From assembly GCA_025961275.1 (NCBI GenBank), contig JAOQNJ010000001.1, positions 1-59,352 of the forward strand: DNA of 59,352 nucleotides. Reading direction: 5' to 3'. The number at the start of each line of letters is the position of its first letter. Positions within the stretch are counted from its first letter, which is position 1. Of the stretch, positions 8,222 through 18,300 are shown piece after piece. The notes under the pieces are model-generated. The model was not told the origin of the DNA and searched no databases. It worked only from the letters and a program-made list of their open reading frames with translations. Source of the DNA: Providencia alcalifaciens. GTDB taxonomy: Bacteria; Pseudomonadota; Gammaproteobacteria; Enterobacterales; Enterobacteriaceae. The position numbers were made by a program, and so were the translations under genes.

Positions 8222-8613
8222 TGGCTAAAGTTAAAAAGTCTAATTTGCGTGATTTAGCGCTCAGTGCAGAACGTTCATTTCGGACAAAAGAAATCATTAT
8301 TCCCGAATGGGATGATGCAGACGTTATTGTTCGTGAGCCCTCTATCAAAGCTCGCATGGATCATCAGGCGCTGCTTGATAGCGCGGGAGATAAAGAGCTT
8401 TCGGCGATTGAGCAAACGGAGCTCAATATCAAGGCTGATGTTATTTTGCTCATTGATGTGCTTCTTGATAAAGATAAAGAGCCAGTGTTTAAAATCAGTG
8501 ATAGTAACGCGGTATTTGAAACTTATGGTCCTGTCCACTCTCGCATATTAAATGCGGCTTTTGAGCTAACGATGACGGCAGAAGTTGCGAAAAAAAAGTT
8601 AGAAACCCCTTAA
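8221..8613 (+). CDS. Tail assembly chaperone, gpG-like
   Basis: This 130-residue zero-frame product corresponds to lambda gpG, which coats the tape measure protein during tail assembly. It is acidic and helical with a conserved-looking IIIPEWDDADVIVREPS strand near residue 25. The end of the gene carries an eight-A run with a canonical A-AAA-AAG slippery heptamer. A fraction of ribosomes should shift -1 and continue into the downstream frame as a G-T fusion ending at 8906. Position between tail tube and tape measure genes supports the role. Confidence 0.9.
   Translation: MAKVKKSNLRDLALSAERSFRTKEIIIPEWDDADVIVREPSIKARMDHQALLDSAGDKELSAIEQTELNIKADVILLIDVLLDKDKEPVFKISDSNAVFETYGPVHSRILNAAFELTMTAEVAKKKLETP
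8592..8598 (+). other. Programmed -1 ribosomal frameshift site (A AAA AAG)
   Basis: In the gpG frame the codons are AAA AAA AAG at 8590-8598. Slipping back one base gives a -1 frame that is open from 8598 through 8622 to the stop at 8906. This matches the G/G-T mechanism of lambdoid phages. Confidence 0.9.
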
Positions 8614-8621
8614 TTAATTTC

Positions 8622-8906
8622 ATGATGACGTTAGCACTCAGGCTTGGAAAAACGCTTGATGAGCTAGCGTCAAGCATGAGTATGAGTGAGCTTAAGATGT
8701 GGCTTGAATATGATGCCATTAGCCCGATAGGAGATCAGCGGAGTGATATTCATGCCGCACTAATCTCTTCGGCTGTTTTCAACTCACAAGGTGTCAAAGC
8801 CACCGTTGCTGACATGCTGCCCATTTGGAATTCAGATGAGCAAGTGGAGGCTTCAAATGATGACGCAAGTGGTTTTGAGTCGTTTTTAAGTAATCTAGCG
8901 CAATGA
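8622..8906 (+). CDS. Tail assembly chaperone T extension, made as G-T fusion
   Basis: The 94-residue frame is in -1 phase relative to gpG and is continuous with it from the slippery site, so the main product is probably a G-T fusion (8221-8906). Internal ATGs at 8622 and 8625 have no good ribosome binding site. The sequence LALRLGKTLDELASSMSMSE followed by MWLEYDAISPIG matches the DUF4035-type T domain. It binds the tail tube and delivers it to the tape measure-G complex. The tail ends in an acidic ASNDDASGFESFL. Confidence 0.88.
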   Translation: MMTLALRLGKTLDELASSMSMSELKMWLEYDAISPIGDQRSDIHAALISSAVFNSQGVKATVADMLPIWNSDEQVEASNDDASGFESFLSNLAQ

Positions 8907-8969
8907 TCTAAGTAGCCGTGAGGTCAGTGATTTTGTATAGTAGCCCTATATCTATTACAGGGCGTCATT

Positions 8970-9392
8970 ATGAAAAAACTGATTGTTACTGCTGTTTTGG
9001 CATCTTCATTTTTGCTTTTTGGGTGTGGGGATCCAAACCAAGAAACTATTGATAAGGTCACAAAGCACATAGAATCACGTCAGGACATGTTTCCATATAA
9101 ATTAGAATTCAAAGACTTAAACTATATTGCAGAAAAAGACGGCAAGGCAACGCTATGCGGGGAAATTAGGCTATCTCACAAATCCAACATAAAGGCAGAT
9201 AAGCTGCCGAAAATATTTTTTTCCAATATGAGTGAAGATATTGAACAGGTTATAGGTAGTAATGAACATTTTAAGTTTGAATATACTATTGAGCCTGACT
9301 TTGAACGCTCGAATGAAATTAAACCAATAATGCTCATACATCCATACGACCAACAAGAACTAGAGTTTTGGCGGCTGGATTGTAAAAGGTAA
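8970..9392 (+). CDS. Phage-encoded lipoprotein (moron), candidate superinfection exclusion factor
   Basis: The 140-residue product starts with a lipoprotein signal peptide: MKKLIVTAVL, a hydrophobic core, and the lipobox LLFGC with Cys19. The mature part is hydrophilic, with only two further cysteines visible (CGEIRL and DCKR). It interrupts the tail operon between the chaperones and the tape measure gene, and an intrinsic terminator follows directly. TATAGT at 8936-8941 could be a -10 element, but no good -35 is seen. A hairpin (8943-8963) covers the ribosome binding site. I do not recognise the family. Lysogeny-expressed lipoproteins at such sites often block phage entry, but that is inference. 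Confidence 0.75.
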   Translation: MKKLIVTAVLASSFLLFGCGDPNQETIDKVTKHIESRQDMFPYKLEFKDLNYIAEKDGKATLCGEIRLSHKSNIKADKLPKIFFSNMSEDIEQVIGSNEHFKFEYTIEPDFERSNEIKPIMLIHPYDQQELEFWRLDCKR

Positions 9393-9395
9393 CAT

Positions 9396-9420
9396 GACCG
9401 CTTCGGCGGTCTTTTTGTTT
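9396..9420 (+). terminator. Intrinsic terminator after the lipoprotein gene
   Basis: GACCGC (9396-9401), TTCG loop, GCGGTC (9406-9411), then TTTTTGTTT. Very strong UUCG-capped hairpin. Confidence 0.93.
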
Positions 9421-9434
9421 ATGGAGACCGCAAA

Positions 9435-12400
9435 GTGGCAAAGTTACGTGAATTAATTATAAAGATATCGGCTAATTCGAGCAGTTATCAATCCGAATTG
9501 GCGAGAATGTCTCGTCTCAGCAACGATTATTACAAAAACATGGGAGCCAGTGGGCGTCGGTATCAACAGAGCCTTCGCGCACAACAGAATGCACTCGCTG
9601 ATATTAATAAGCAGCTAAGCACTGTCACCATGACCGCAAAAGGTATGGCGGGTGCGATGGCGGGTTTCTTTTCTGTCTCTGCACTCGTTTCCACAGTAGA
9701 TGAGTGGGGGCAAATGGCAGCGCGGATCAAGATGGCACTAAAGTCCGTGGAAGGTAGCACAAATCAATATGAAAACTTACAAAATCGTTTTTTAGAGATT
9801 AGCAATCGAAACGGAAAGAACATTGAAGACACACAGTTAATGTATGTCACTGCAGCAAAGTCAATGCAAGAGTTAGGTTTTAGTACCTCACAAACCATCG
9901 ACCTTGTTGAATCCATGTCATCCTCGTTCACAGCAAATGCGACCAGTGTCAATGCAACGCAATCTGCGATAGCCGCACTCGGAAAGTCAATGATTGCTGG
10001 AAAGGCCGCTGGGGATAATTGGAACGCCATTATGAACGCCACTCCGACCATTTTAGGGGATATTGCTGATGAGCTTCAAAGAACCAATGGCGGAATAAAA
10101 GTTACGGAAACCGCAGTAAAAAAACTGGGGGCGGATGGTGCCATCTCATTTAAGCTATTGGCGGACTCCATTATTAACGCTAAAAATGCGAATAATGAGC
10201 TGGCTAACTCAATGGATAACACGGTCACCGATGGGTTCACACGAGTGGCGAACTCAGCTAAAAAATATTTTGGTGAAGCCAACAGTGGGATCGGTGTTAC
10301 TCGTTCTATGTCTGCTGCGTTAGCTACGGTCAGTGATAACTTTGATAAAGTGGCGGATGCGGGGCTTTTATTGATTGGTGTTGGTGTTACTCGGTATTTA
10401 TCCGGATTAACAACAAGCGCCTTTGCAGCAACAGGCGCACTGATTAACTCCGCTAAAGCAGAGGTGGCTCTTGCAGCCGCTCAGGTCAACACTACAAAAA
10501 CAACAGTAATTGAACAGAAGGCGAAGGTTGCGTCAGCAGCTGCAGCTTTGGCTCATGCTAGAAGTTCTGTTGTGCAAGGTGCCCAATTAGAAAAAATGGC
10601 TTTAGCGGAAGCCAAAGTCACCGCCGCCCAGAATAAGCTCAATATAGCTATGGCAACGGGCTCAAACAGAGCTATTTTGAGCGCTAAAGCAAAATTAGAT
10701 AAAGCGAAAGCGTCACTTGCGGCAGCAAAAGCAACGGACACAGAGACAGCAGCAGAAAAACGCCTGAATGCTGAAAAAGCGAAACTTGCAAATGATATCT
10801 CGAATAATCGAGATGCAAGACGAAATTTAAACCGTACAACATCGGTTATTGGTGCGGCAGGTCGCGGGCTTAAAGGGATTGTATCTCTTGCTGGCGGGTT
10901 GCCGGGAATTCTCATGCTATCTGCTGGCGCTTGGTATATGTATAAACAAAACCAAGAAGAGGCGCATAGAGCATCACTTGATTATGCAAAAACACTAGAC
11001 GGTATTGCGAGTCGCACGAAAAAAATGTCTTTAACTGAGGCTTCAGACGAGGGAAAAAAAGTAAGCTCTACGCTAGAGGCTCAAACAAAGGAGATTGAAA
11101 AGCAGTTAAATACAATTGAAAACTATAAATATAGAATCAACCTTGCTTCCAAAAGGTCTACAGATCCTAGCCTCACTAGTAACCAGCGGCAAATACAACT
11201 AAAGGTAATAGCCGAATTAACTCAACAATTACAAGTAGAAGAGCAGAAATTAATAGAAAAAGAGCAAGAGCGCGGAAAGACAGTCAATGTTCTTAATGGA
11301 TTAACAGTTCAAACGGTAAAAGCATCTAGTGAATTAAATACTGCAAAAAACCAGAAGTTAGTGATGATGGGAAAAGAAATCGCCCAGGAGTCTGAGTTTA
11401 ATCGTATTTTATCCATTGGTAATTCCATTCTCTCAAGTCGTCAGCTTCTTACTCAAGCCCCAATGTTAGCGGGTAATCGCCCAGAATTAAACGATCAGCA
11501 GAGGCAGATGCTATGGAGCGCTGAGCAGGAGCGTATTCTTGCAAGTATGAAGCAGCGCGATCAGGTTGAGCAACGTGCTTTATGGGAGGCTGACAGTACA
11601 TTTTCAAACGAGAAGGACAAGAACCAGTATGTTGCCGACAAGCTAAAAGCCTTTGATGAGCGAGAACGAATGAGTAAATCGCTTCAATCAGGCAGCGGTC
11701 AAATGAAAGAGTCTGAGCGTATCGCCGAACGCTATCGTGACAAAATAGCAGATCTAAGCATTGCGATTGCTGTTCAGCAAGAACGCGCAGAGAAAGGGGA
11801 GAAAGCCGCCTCGCTGTATGCTGCCGCTCATGAAGTCGGATCTAAATGGACGACAGAGCAACGTAAATCCATCCAATCCTCAGCTGTTGAGCTGGCGAAG
11901 TGGACAGAAAAAGCCGATGAAGCCGTGCGTAAACAGCGTGAAATGGCTGATGCTCTTAAAGACCTTCGTGATGCCACGCGCAAATTTCAAGACGATACTG
12001 ATTTAGCAAAAGGCTCTCACGGCATGGGGGATCGCCAAAAAGACCAGTTTGAAGAACGCCAACAAATTGAGCGTGTTTTCGATAAAACCGATAAAGGCAA
12101 AGACGCCATTATCGCAAGACAGCAAGCTCTTGATGCACTGAATCAGAAATACCGTGAGTCCAAACAAGCCGAAATGGATTGGAGTGCTGGACTGACAAGT
12201 GGATTCTCTAACTGGCTGGATGAAGCTTCAAATTATGCAAGTCAAGTCTCAAGCGTTACGCAGTCAACCATGAGTGGCATGGTGGATAATATCTCAGACC
12301 TATTGATTGGCAATAAAGCTGATTGGAAAAGCTGGTCACTCGATGTTCTAAAAAGCGTCAATAAAGTGCTGCTTAACATGGCAATGGTTAACTCAATGAA

Positions 12401-12866
12401 AGCAGCGGGGAGTTATTTTGGTGGTGGATTCGGTAGTCTTATGAGTTCCATTGTCCCTAACGCCAAGGGTGGTGTGTATGATTCACCAAGTTTGAGCTCA
12501 TACAGTGGGCAAATTGTTAACTCACCGACTATGTTTGCCTTTGCAAAAGGTGCGGGGTTGATGGGGGAAGCAGGACCCGAGGCCATTATGCCACTAACGC
12601 GTGGTTCAGATGGTTCACTGGGGGTGCGTGTTCTTGGGTTGGAGAACGTTCAAAACGGATCTACATCTATCACTTCCAATAATGCTATCAATATCGATGT
12701 TGGTGACATTAACCTGATTAGCGATGGCACCAAGGAACAACAACAGCCTGTCGGTGATGCGAGAGCCGCTAGACAGCAGCTCAAAAACGAAATTGTTAGT
12801 ACAGTCAACGAGCAAGCGTCAAGAGAGGGAACGGAGCTCTGGCGACTCATTAATCAAAGAAGGTGA
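9435..12866 (+). CDS. Tail tape measure protein
   Basis: This 1,143-residue protein would set tail length and form the ejection channel. It uses a GTG start at 9435 after a GGAGA site. The N-terminal part (about residues 1-320) has the tape-measure pattern with QLAISTxxx-like threonine/serine-rich helices. Residues about 340-460 are an Ala/Lys-rich coiled coil. A hydrophobic stretch (SLAGGLPGILMLSAGAWYMY) lies near 485. The C-terminal region contains GEAGPEAIMPLTRGSDGSLG, a hallmark of lambdoid tape measures. A helical domain of about 600 residues separates them. Length predicts a tail of roughly lambda size. Gene order supports the call. Confidence 0.95.
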   Translation: MAKLRELIIKISANSSSYQSELARMSRLSNDYYKNMGASGRRYQQSLRAQQNALADINKQLSTVTMTAKGMAGAMAGFFSVSALVSTVDEWGQMAARIKMALKSVEGSTNQYENLQNRFLEISNRNGKNIEDTQLMYVTAAKSMQELGFSTSQTIDLVESMSSSFTANATSVNATQSAIAALGKSMIAGKAAGDNWNAIMNATPTILGDIADELQRTNGGIKVTETAVKKLGADGAISFKLLADSIINAKNANNELANSMDNTVTDGFTRVANSAKKYFGEANSGIGVTRSMSAALATVSDNFDKVADAGLLLIGVGVTRYLSGLTTSAFAATGALINSAKAEVALAAAQVNTTKTTVIEQKAKVASAAAALAHARSSVVQGAQLEKMALAEAKVTAAQNKLNIAMATGSNRAILSAKAKLDKAKASLAAAKATDTETAAEKRLNAEKAKLANDISNNRDARRNLNRTTSVIGAAGRGLKGIVSLAGGLPGILMLSAGAWYMYKQNQEEAHRASLDYAKTLDGIASRTKKMSLTEASDEGKKVSSTLEAQTKEIEKQLNTIENYKYRINLASKRSTDPSLTSNQRQIQLKVIAELTQQLQVEEQKLIEKEQERGKTVNVLNGLTVQTVKASSELNTAKNQKLVMMGKEIAQESEFNRILSIGNSILSSRQLLTQAPMLAGNRPELNDQQRQMLWSAEQERILASMKQRDQVEQRALWEADSTFSNEKDKNQYVADKLKAFDERERMSKSLQSGSGQMKESERIAERYRDKIADLSIAIAVQQERAEKGEKAASLYAAAHEVGSKWTTEQRKSIQSSAVELAKWTEKADEAVRKQREMADALKDLRDATRKFQDDTDLAKGSHGMGDRQKDQFEERQQIERVFDKTDKGKDAIIARQQALDALNQKYRESKQAEMDWSAGLTSGFSNWLDEASNYASQVSSVTQSTMSGMVDNISDLLIGNKADWKSWSLDVLKSVNKVLLNMAMVNSMKAAGSYFGGGFGSLMSSIVPNAKGGVYDSPSLSSYSGQIVNSPTMFAFAKGAGLMGEAGPEAIMPLTRGSDGSLGVRVLGLENVQNGSTSITSNNAINIDVGDINLISDGTKEQQQPVGDARAARQQLKNEIVSTVNEQASREGTELWRLINQRR

Positions 12867-12871
12867 TTATT

Positions 12872-13207
12872 GTGATAGAAACGTTCGCATGGTGCCCTCG
12901 CGTTAACGCCCAAAGTGATACCGTATTTAGAACAAAAAAAACGCAGTTCGGGGATGGGTATACGCAGGTTGCAGGAGATGGGATCAATACACGCTCCGAT
13001 AATTTGCAGTTAGAATTTGTCGGCAAAGAGGCAATGATCAAACAGATTGTTGCCTTTTTTGATCGCCACGAGGGACATAAGGCATTTATCTTCACTCCGC
13101 CATTACGTGAAAAAGGGCTATTCCGTTGTGAAGCATACAAGACAGCGGCATTAGGCGCTGGCGTCTATTCTGTATCAGCAACATTTATCGAGGCTTTCAG
13201 CTCATGA
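12872..13207 (+). CDS. Minor tail protein, lambda gpM-like
   Basis: The start is placed at GTG 12872, because AAGAAGG (12857-12863) is 8 bases upstream. The alternative GTG at 12863 would be too close to it. The 111-residue product begins MIETFAWCPRVNAQSD and contains TKKTQFGDGYTQVAGDGIN and IVAFFDRHEGHKAFIFTPP, all typical of the gpM family that forms the distal tail ring. It lies directly between tape measure and gpL genes. Its end overlaps the next start by 4 bases. Confidence 0.92.
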   Translation: MIETFAWCPRVNAQSDTVFRTKKTQFGDGYTQVAGDGINTRSDNLQLEFVGKEAMIKQIVAFFDRHEGHKAFIFTPPLREKGLFRCEAYKTAALGAGVYSVSATFIEAFSS

Positions 13208-13947
13208 ATATTACATCTGACGTTCAAAAGCTCGAAGCGGGTAATAAAATTCAACTCATTGAAGTTGATGCTAGCGAGTTTGATGGGCCTGTATTGCGCT
13301 TTCATGGCTATAACCTACGACATACCCCGACTGAAATTGAATCGGCAGAGGATGAATTAAAACCCAAGTCGATTTGGTGGCAGGGCAATGAATATGGCGC
13401 ATGGCCATACAAAATAGAAGGTATGGCTAAAAGTGGCGATGGGGCTCAGTCACGACCTAAATTGCAGGTCTCAAATGTGGATAGTGTTATTTCGTCATTG
13501 TGCTTACAGTTTGATGATATGGCAAAAGCGAAAGTCACTGTTTATGAGACATTCAGCCATTATCTTGATGCAAAAAATTTCACTGAAGGCAATCCAACCG
13601 CTAACCCGAGTGAATTTTTCTCTCAAGTTTATTACATCGACCAAAAGACAAGCGAAGTGGCTGGCGAAGCGATTGAGTTTGAGCTTTCTAGCCCGTTTGA
13701 TTTACAGGGAATTATGATACCCGTTCGCCAGATACATAATCTGTGTTATTGGTGTATGAAGGGGGATTACCGTAGTGGTAATGGGTGTTCCTATTCGGGT
13801 AATAAATACTTCAATGAACGGGGTGAGCCTGTCGATGATCCATCACTAGATAAATGCGGTGGGCTAATCAGTGATTGTAAAAAACGCTTTGGTGAAAATG
13901 AGCCTTTAGATTTTGGAGGGTTCCCTGCAGCAGGATTAATACGATGA
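13204..13947 (+). CDS. Minor tail protein, lambda gpL-like, iron-sulfur type
   Basis: This 247-residue tail-tip protein links the tail tube to the J baseplate hub. After a beta-rich N-terminal domain (VLRFHGYNLRH and FELSSPFDLQGIMIPVRQI are typical) comes a cysteine cluster near residues 180-220: CYWCMKGDYRSGNGCSYSG and DKCGG. These correspond to the cysteines that bind a [4Fe-4S] cluster in gpL. The overlaps with M and K by 4 bases each suggest tight coupling. No lesion is visible. Confidence 0.93.
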   Translation: MNITSDVQKLEAGNKIQLIEVDASEFDGPVLRFHGYNLRHTPTEIESAEDELKPKSIWWQGNEYGAWPYKIEGMAKSGDGAQSRPKLQVSNVDSVISSLCLQFDDMAKAKVTVYETFSHYLDAKNFTEGNPTANPSEFFSQVYYIDQKTSEVAGEAIEFELSSPFDLQGIMIPVRQIHNLCYWCMKGDYRSGNGCSYSGNKYFNERGEPVDDPSLDKCGGLISDCKKRFGENEPLDFGGFPAAGLIR

Positions 13948-14654
13948 TCACAAAGAAATTAACCGAAGCGATATTTCAGCATGTTAAGTTGGAATATCCC
14001 AAAGAGGCCTGCGGTATTATTTGCCAAAAAAGCCGAGTCAAAAAATACTTCCCCTGCAGTAACCTTTCCGATAACCCCAATGACCATTTTGAACTTTCAC
14101 CCGAAGACTATGCCATTGCTGAAGATTGGGGGGATCCTATTGCGATTGTGCACAGTCATTGTGGTGATGGTGTGACGACTCAACCCTCTGAAATCGATAA
14201 GTTACAGTGTGATGCCACGGGGTTACCGTGGATTATTGCATCATGGCCAGAAGGGGATATTCGACTCATTCAGCCTCGAGTAGAACGCGAGTTGGAAGGG
14301 CGGCCATTTGTACTGGGTTATGCGGATTGTTGGTCCTTAATTATGGACTACTACCAACAAAAACACGGTATTGAGTTGTATAACTACAGCGTCGATAGGC
14401 ACTGGTGGGAAGAAGGCGAAAACCTGTATATGGATAATTACCATAAAGCGGGTTTTGTCGACGTTACTGGTGAGCCTAAAGAAGGTGACATGGTGATTAT
14501 GCAAGTGCAAGCCGATGTTCCCAACCATGCGGGGGTAATAGCTGACGGCATGTTACTTCATCATCTATATGGCCAACTGAGTCGACTTGTTCCCTACAGC
14601 GATTATTGGCGTGATCGGACGGTTAAAATTGTTCGGAGGAAAGAGCTAGCATGA
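13944..14654 (+). CDS. Tail tip protein, lambda gpK-like (JAMM and NlpC/P60 domains)
   Basis: This 236-residue tail protein has two enzymatic modules. The N-terminal JAMM/MPN-like domain shows IVHSHCGDGVTTQPSEID near residues 67-84, which is the H-x-H-x(7)-S-x2-D zinc motif. The C-terminal NlpC/P60 domain has the catalytic cysteine in GYADCWSLIMDYY near residue 127 and a histidine in NHAGVIADG near 193. It probably processes tail components or degrades cell-wall peptide during DNA injection. The gene overlaps L and I by 4 bases each. Confidence 0.94.
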   Translation: MITKKLTEAIFQHVKLEYPKEACGIICQKSRVKKYFPCSNLSDNPNDHFELSPEDYAIAEDWGDPIAIVHSHCGDGVTTQPSEIDKLQCDATGLPWIIASWPEGDIRLIQPRVERELEGRPFVLGYADCWSLIMDYYQQKHGIELYNYSVDRHWWEEGENLYMDNYHKAGFVDVTGEPKEGDMVIMQVQADVPNHAGVIADGMLLHHLYGQLSRLVPYSDYWRDRTVKIVRRKELA

Positions 14655-15247
14655 CTGAACTTAAAACGATACGCCTTTATGGCCAACTCGGTACCCAGTT
14701 TGGGCGAGAGCATAAATTAGCGATTGATTCCCCTCGTGAAGCCATAAAAGCATTATCTGTGCTCTATGAAGGTTTTGAGCAGTTTCTGGCTAATGCACAC
14801 CTTAAAGGGTTGGTGTTCGCGGTATTTAAAGGTAAGCGCAATATCAGCGAAGATGAGCTGAATTTAGATACCAGCGAAGAAATTCGCATTGCACCGGTAA
14901 TAAAAGGGAGTAAGCGCGGGGGATTTTTCCAAACAGTACTGGGTATCGCTATGATTGGGCTTGCGGTCTGGAACCCTGCATTTTTAGCTATGTCAGCTAC
15001 CACCAATAGCGCTTTAATGCTAGGTGGAGCTGCAATGGCAATTGGCGGTGTCGTTCAGATGCTGTCCCCACAACCGCGTGGTTTATCTATACGCCAAGAC
15101 GCGGATAATAAACCATCGTATGCCTTTGGTGGCGCAGTCAATACCACAGCCCAAGGCAATCCAGTACCGTTATTTTATGGGCTAGACCGACGCGAAATCG
15201 GTGGCGCAATTATCTCTGCAGGGATATACACCGAAGATCAGCAATAA
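14651..15247 (+). CDS. Tail assembly protein, lambda gpI-like
   Basis: The 198-residue protein shows an N-terminal ubiquitin-like segment (TIRLYGQLGTQFGREHKLAI), a central hydrophobic region near residues 95-140 rich in Gly/Ala/Met, and the C-terminal SYAFGGAVNTTAQGNPVPLF stretch characteristic of lambda gpI. gpI is needed for tail-tip assembly with J, and is not usually kept in the virion. ATG at 14651 overlaps the gpK stop by 4 bases. A terminator-like hairpin separates it from gpJ. Confidence 0.93.
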   Translation: MTELKTIRLYGQLGTQFGREHKLAIDSPREAIKALSVLYEGFEQFLANAHLKGLVFAVFKGKRNISEDELNLDTSEEIRIAPVIKGSKRGGFFQTVLGIAMIGLAVWNPAFLAMSATTNSALMLGGAAMAIGGVVQMLSPQPRGLSIRQDADNKPSYAFGGAVNTTAQGNPVPLFYGLDRREIGGAIISAGIYTEDQQ

Positions 15248-15272
15248 ACTACATCAACTTTCTATGTTAAAT

Positions 15273-15295
15273 AGCGGCTTAATTGCCGCTTTTTT
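15273..15295 (+). terminator. Intrinsic terminator-like hairpin between I and J
   Basis: AGCGGC (15273-15278), loop TTAATT, GCCGCT (15285-15290), then TTTTT. The same TTAATT loop recurs in the hairpin after J. Confidence 0.85.
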
Positions 15296-15306
15296 ATGGG
15301 TGAAAT

Positions 15307-18300
15307 ATGAGAATTCAAGGCGCTAAAGGGGGGAGTTCCAAACCTCGGACACCCGTAGAGCAAAAAGATAGCCTATTAGCAGAATCAACGGCAAAGTTAC
15401 TGCTTGCTATTTCTGAAGGGGAAATTGCTGGTGGGTTAGATGATACGTGTATCTTTCTTGATGATACCCCAATCGGTAATGCTGATGGTTCTAAAAACTT
15501 TGAAGGTGTGACGTGGGAATTTCGTGCCGGTAGTGAACATCAGGAATATATTCAAGGTATCCCTTCCGTTGATAATGAGATTGCGGTGGGGATGGAATTA
15601 AAAGACGATCAGCCATATGTAAGAACGGTCAATAATACCCAGTTATCGGCGATCCGTATTCGCTTGTCTGTGCCTCAATTTCTCCAGCAACACGATAACG
15701 GTGATACCACAGGTTATCATGTCGATTATGTCATTGAGCTTTCCACGGATGGTGCTGGCTATAAAGAAGTGGTTAAATCTGCCTTTGACGGTAAGACCAC
15801 CAGCGAGTACCCAAGAACGCACCGCATTGATTTACCCAAGGCTTCTACAGGTTGGCAAGTTCGTGTTCGCCGTTTAACGAAAAACCAGAATAATGCACGC
15901 ATTGCGGATCGGATTAATATTGCTGCGATTGCGGAAGTGATAGACGCCAAATTGCGGTACCCAAATACAGCTCTGTTATTTATTACCTTTAATGCCCGTC
16001 AATTTAATAACCGCATTCCTAAAGTCAGCGTGCGCCCAAAAGGGGGCTTGTTGGTTAAGGTACCAACAAACTATGACCCCATTAATCGGACTTATTCGGG
16101 GGTGTGGGATGGAACGTTTAAACTGGCCGCAACGAATAACCCAGCCTGGGTATTTTATGACTTAGTATTAAATAACCGTTACGGCTGTGGTGACCGTATC
16201 AAGGCGTCACAAATTGATAAATGGGATTTGTATAAAATTGCACAATATTGTGACGAATTAGTCCCAGATGGGCATGGCGGTGATGGTAAAGAGCCTCGCT
16301 TCTTGTGTGATGTGTATATTCAATCGCAAGAGTCGGCTTATACCGTCCTACGTGATATTGCGGCGATTTTTCGTGGTATGACGTTTTGGGCAGACAATAA
16401 AGTCAAAGCGGTTGCTGATATGCCTGCCAGTATTTTCCGTACTTTTACCAATGCGAATATTGTGGGCGGTAAACCCTCTTATTCAGGCGGCAGCACTCAG
16501 AATCGCTATACACAAGCACTGGTTTCTTTTACGGATATTAATAACCACAGCAATGATGATATTGAGCCCGTAGTCGATTTAAAGCTTCAGCGACGTTACA
16601 AGACTGTGCGTAAGGTGGAGTTATCCGCTATTGGGTGTACCCGTCGAAGCGAAGCCAATCGCCGTGGACGCTGGGCATTATTAACCAATGCCAATGACCG
16701 CATGATTTCCTTTGCAACGGGGTTAGAGGGCGCAATACCTTCTCCTGGTCATATTATTGCGGTTGCTGACTCATCACTTGCGGGTCGCAATACGGGTGGT
16801 CGTATTTCATCCGTAGAGGGGCGTAAAATTACCCTCGATAGAACCACCTCAATTAAAGCCGGCGATCGCTTAATTGTAAACTTACCCAATGGCGGTTCAG
16901 AGGGGCGAACAGTTACAGCCGTAAATAAAAAGGTGGTGACGGTTTCTGTTGAGTATTCACAAGTACCCCAAAAAGAAGCTGTGTGGGTAGTGGACTCTGA
17001 CGACTTAGCGATCCAGTTGTACCGGGTCATTAACATCAGCGATAATGGTGATAATACCTACACCATTAACGGTACCATTCATAACCCTGACAATTATGAC
17101 CATATTGACTCAGGGGCGCGTATTGATGAGCGGCCAATTACAGTTATTCCGCCAAATGTGCAGCCAGCACCGAAAAACGTGCGTATTTCCTCCTATTCAC
17201 AAGTAGACCAAGGCATTGCATTCACTACACTGCGTGTTGATTGGGAAGCCGCTGAGAGTGCGATTGCGTATGAAGCCGAGTGGCGCCGTGACAATGGTAA
17301 CTGGATAAATGCCCCACGCACATCGACGCTGGGTTTTGAGGTCAATGGTATTTATGCCGGGCGTTATCAAGTTCGCGTACGGGCGATTAATGCGTCTGAA
17401 ATTTCCAGCGTATGGGCCAGTGCAGAAGAAACCCAACTCAACGGCAAAGAAGGCAATCCACCGAAGCCGCTTAATCTACGTGCGACCTCAGAGGTTTGGG
17501 GTATTACGCTGGATTGGGGTTTTGCCACTAATACGAGTGATACGTTAAAAACCGAGCTGCAATACTCATCAGAAAATACGGCTGACTCCATGCAGCTGCT
17601 TGCCGATGTGCCGTACCCGTTAAAATCCTACCGCATGTCGGGGCTTAAAGCAGGGATCCGCTTTTACTTTCGTGCTCGACTCGTTGATAAGACGGGGAAT
17701 CAATCAGGGTGGACGTCTATTGTTTTTGGTGAATCATCATCTGATGCGGAAGGGATACTTGAAGCCGTCGGTGATAAGTTTTTATCAACTGAAGCTGGTC
17801 AAATTATGCAAGACCAAATCGGCGATATTGCACTGGAACAGCTAGAAATCAAACACGACATTGTTGATATCAGCGATAAGACTGTTGCGCTTGATAACAG
17901 AGTTGTGCAAATCAACACGGATGTCGGAATTGTCAGCGAAGCTGTGTTGCAGAATACGATTTTTACGACTCAATTGAGCTTTAAAATCAGTGAAGAGAAA
18001 GCTGATCGCAAAGCTGAAATATTTAGGCTTGAGCAAGTGCAAGTCACAGATAGAGAAGCCGCTGCGCGCTGGCAGGAGCAAATTAGCGTCAAGGTATCAT
18101 CGAACACATCATCAATTCTTGAAGTCAAAGAAGCGCAAGCGACTTATGAGGAAGCAAGTGCTAAGCAAATCAATCAAGTGAAAGCGGATGTTGAAGGTGT
18201 TACAGGGCGTGTCACCGAAGTTGAAACAGTAACGGCAACGCTAACAGAAGCACAAGCTAAGTTTGAGCGCAGCACTATTGCTCAGTTCGAGGAGCATCAA

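Noticed and set aside
8913..8941. Full promoter for the lipoprotein gene
   Set aside because: TATAGT is a fair -10, but no -35 with usable match is found at 16 to 18 bases, so a promoter is not annotated.
10553..10915. 120-residue Ala-rich minus-strand frame in the tape measure gene
   Set aside because: A shadow of the Ala/Lys-rich coiled coil on the other strand.
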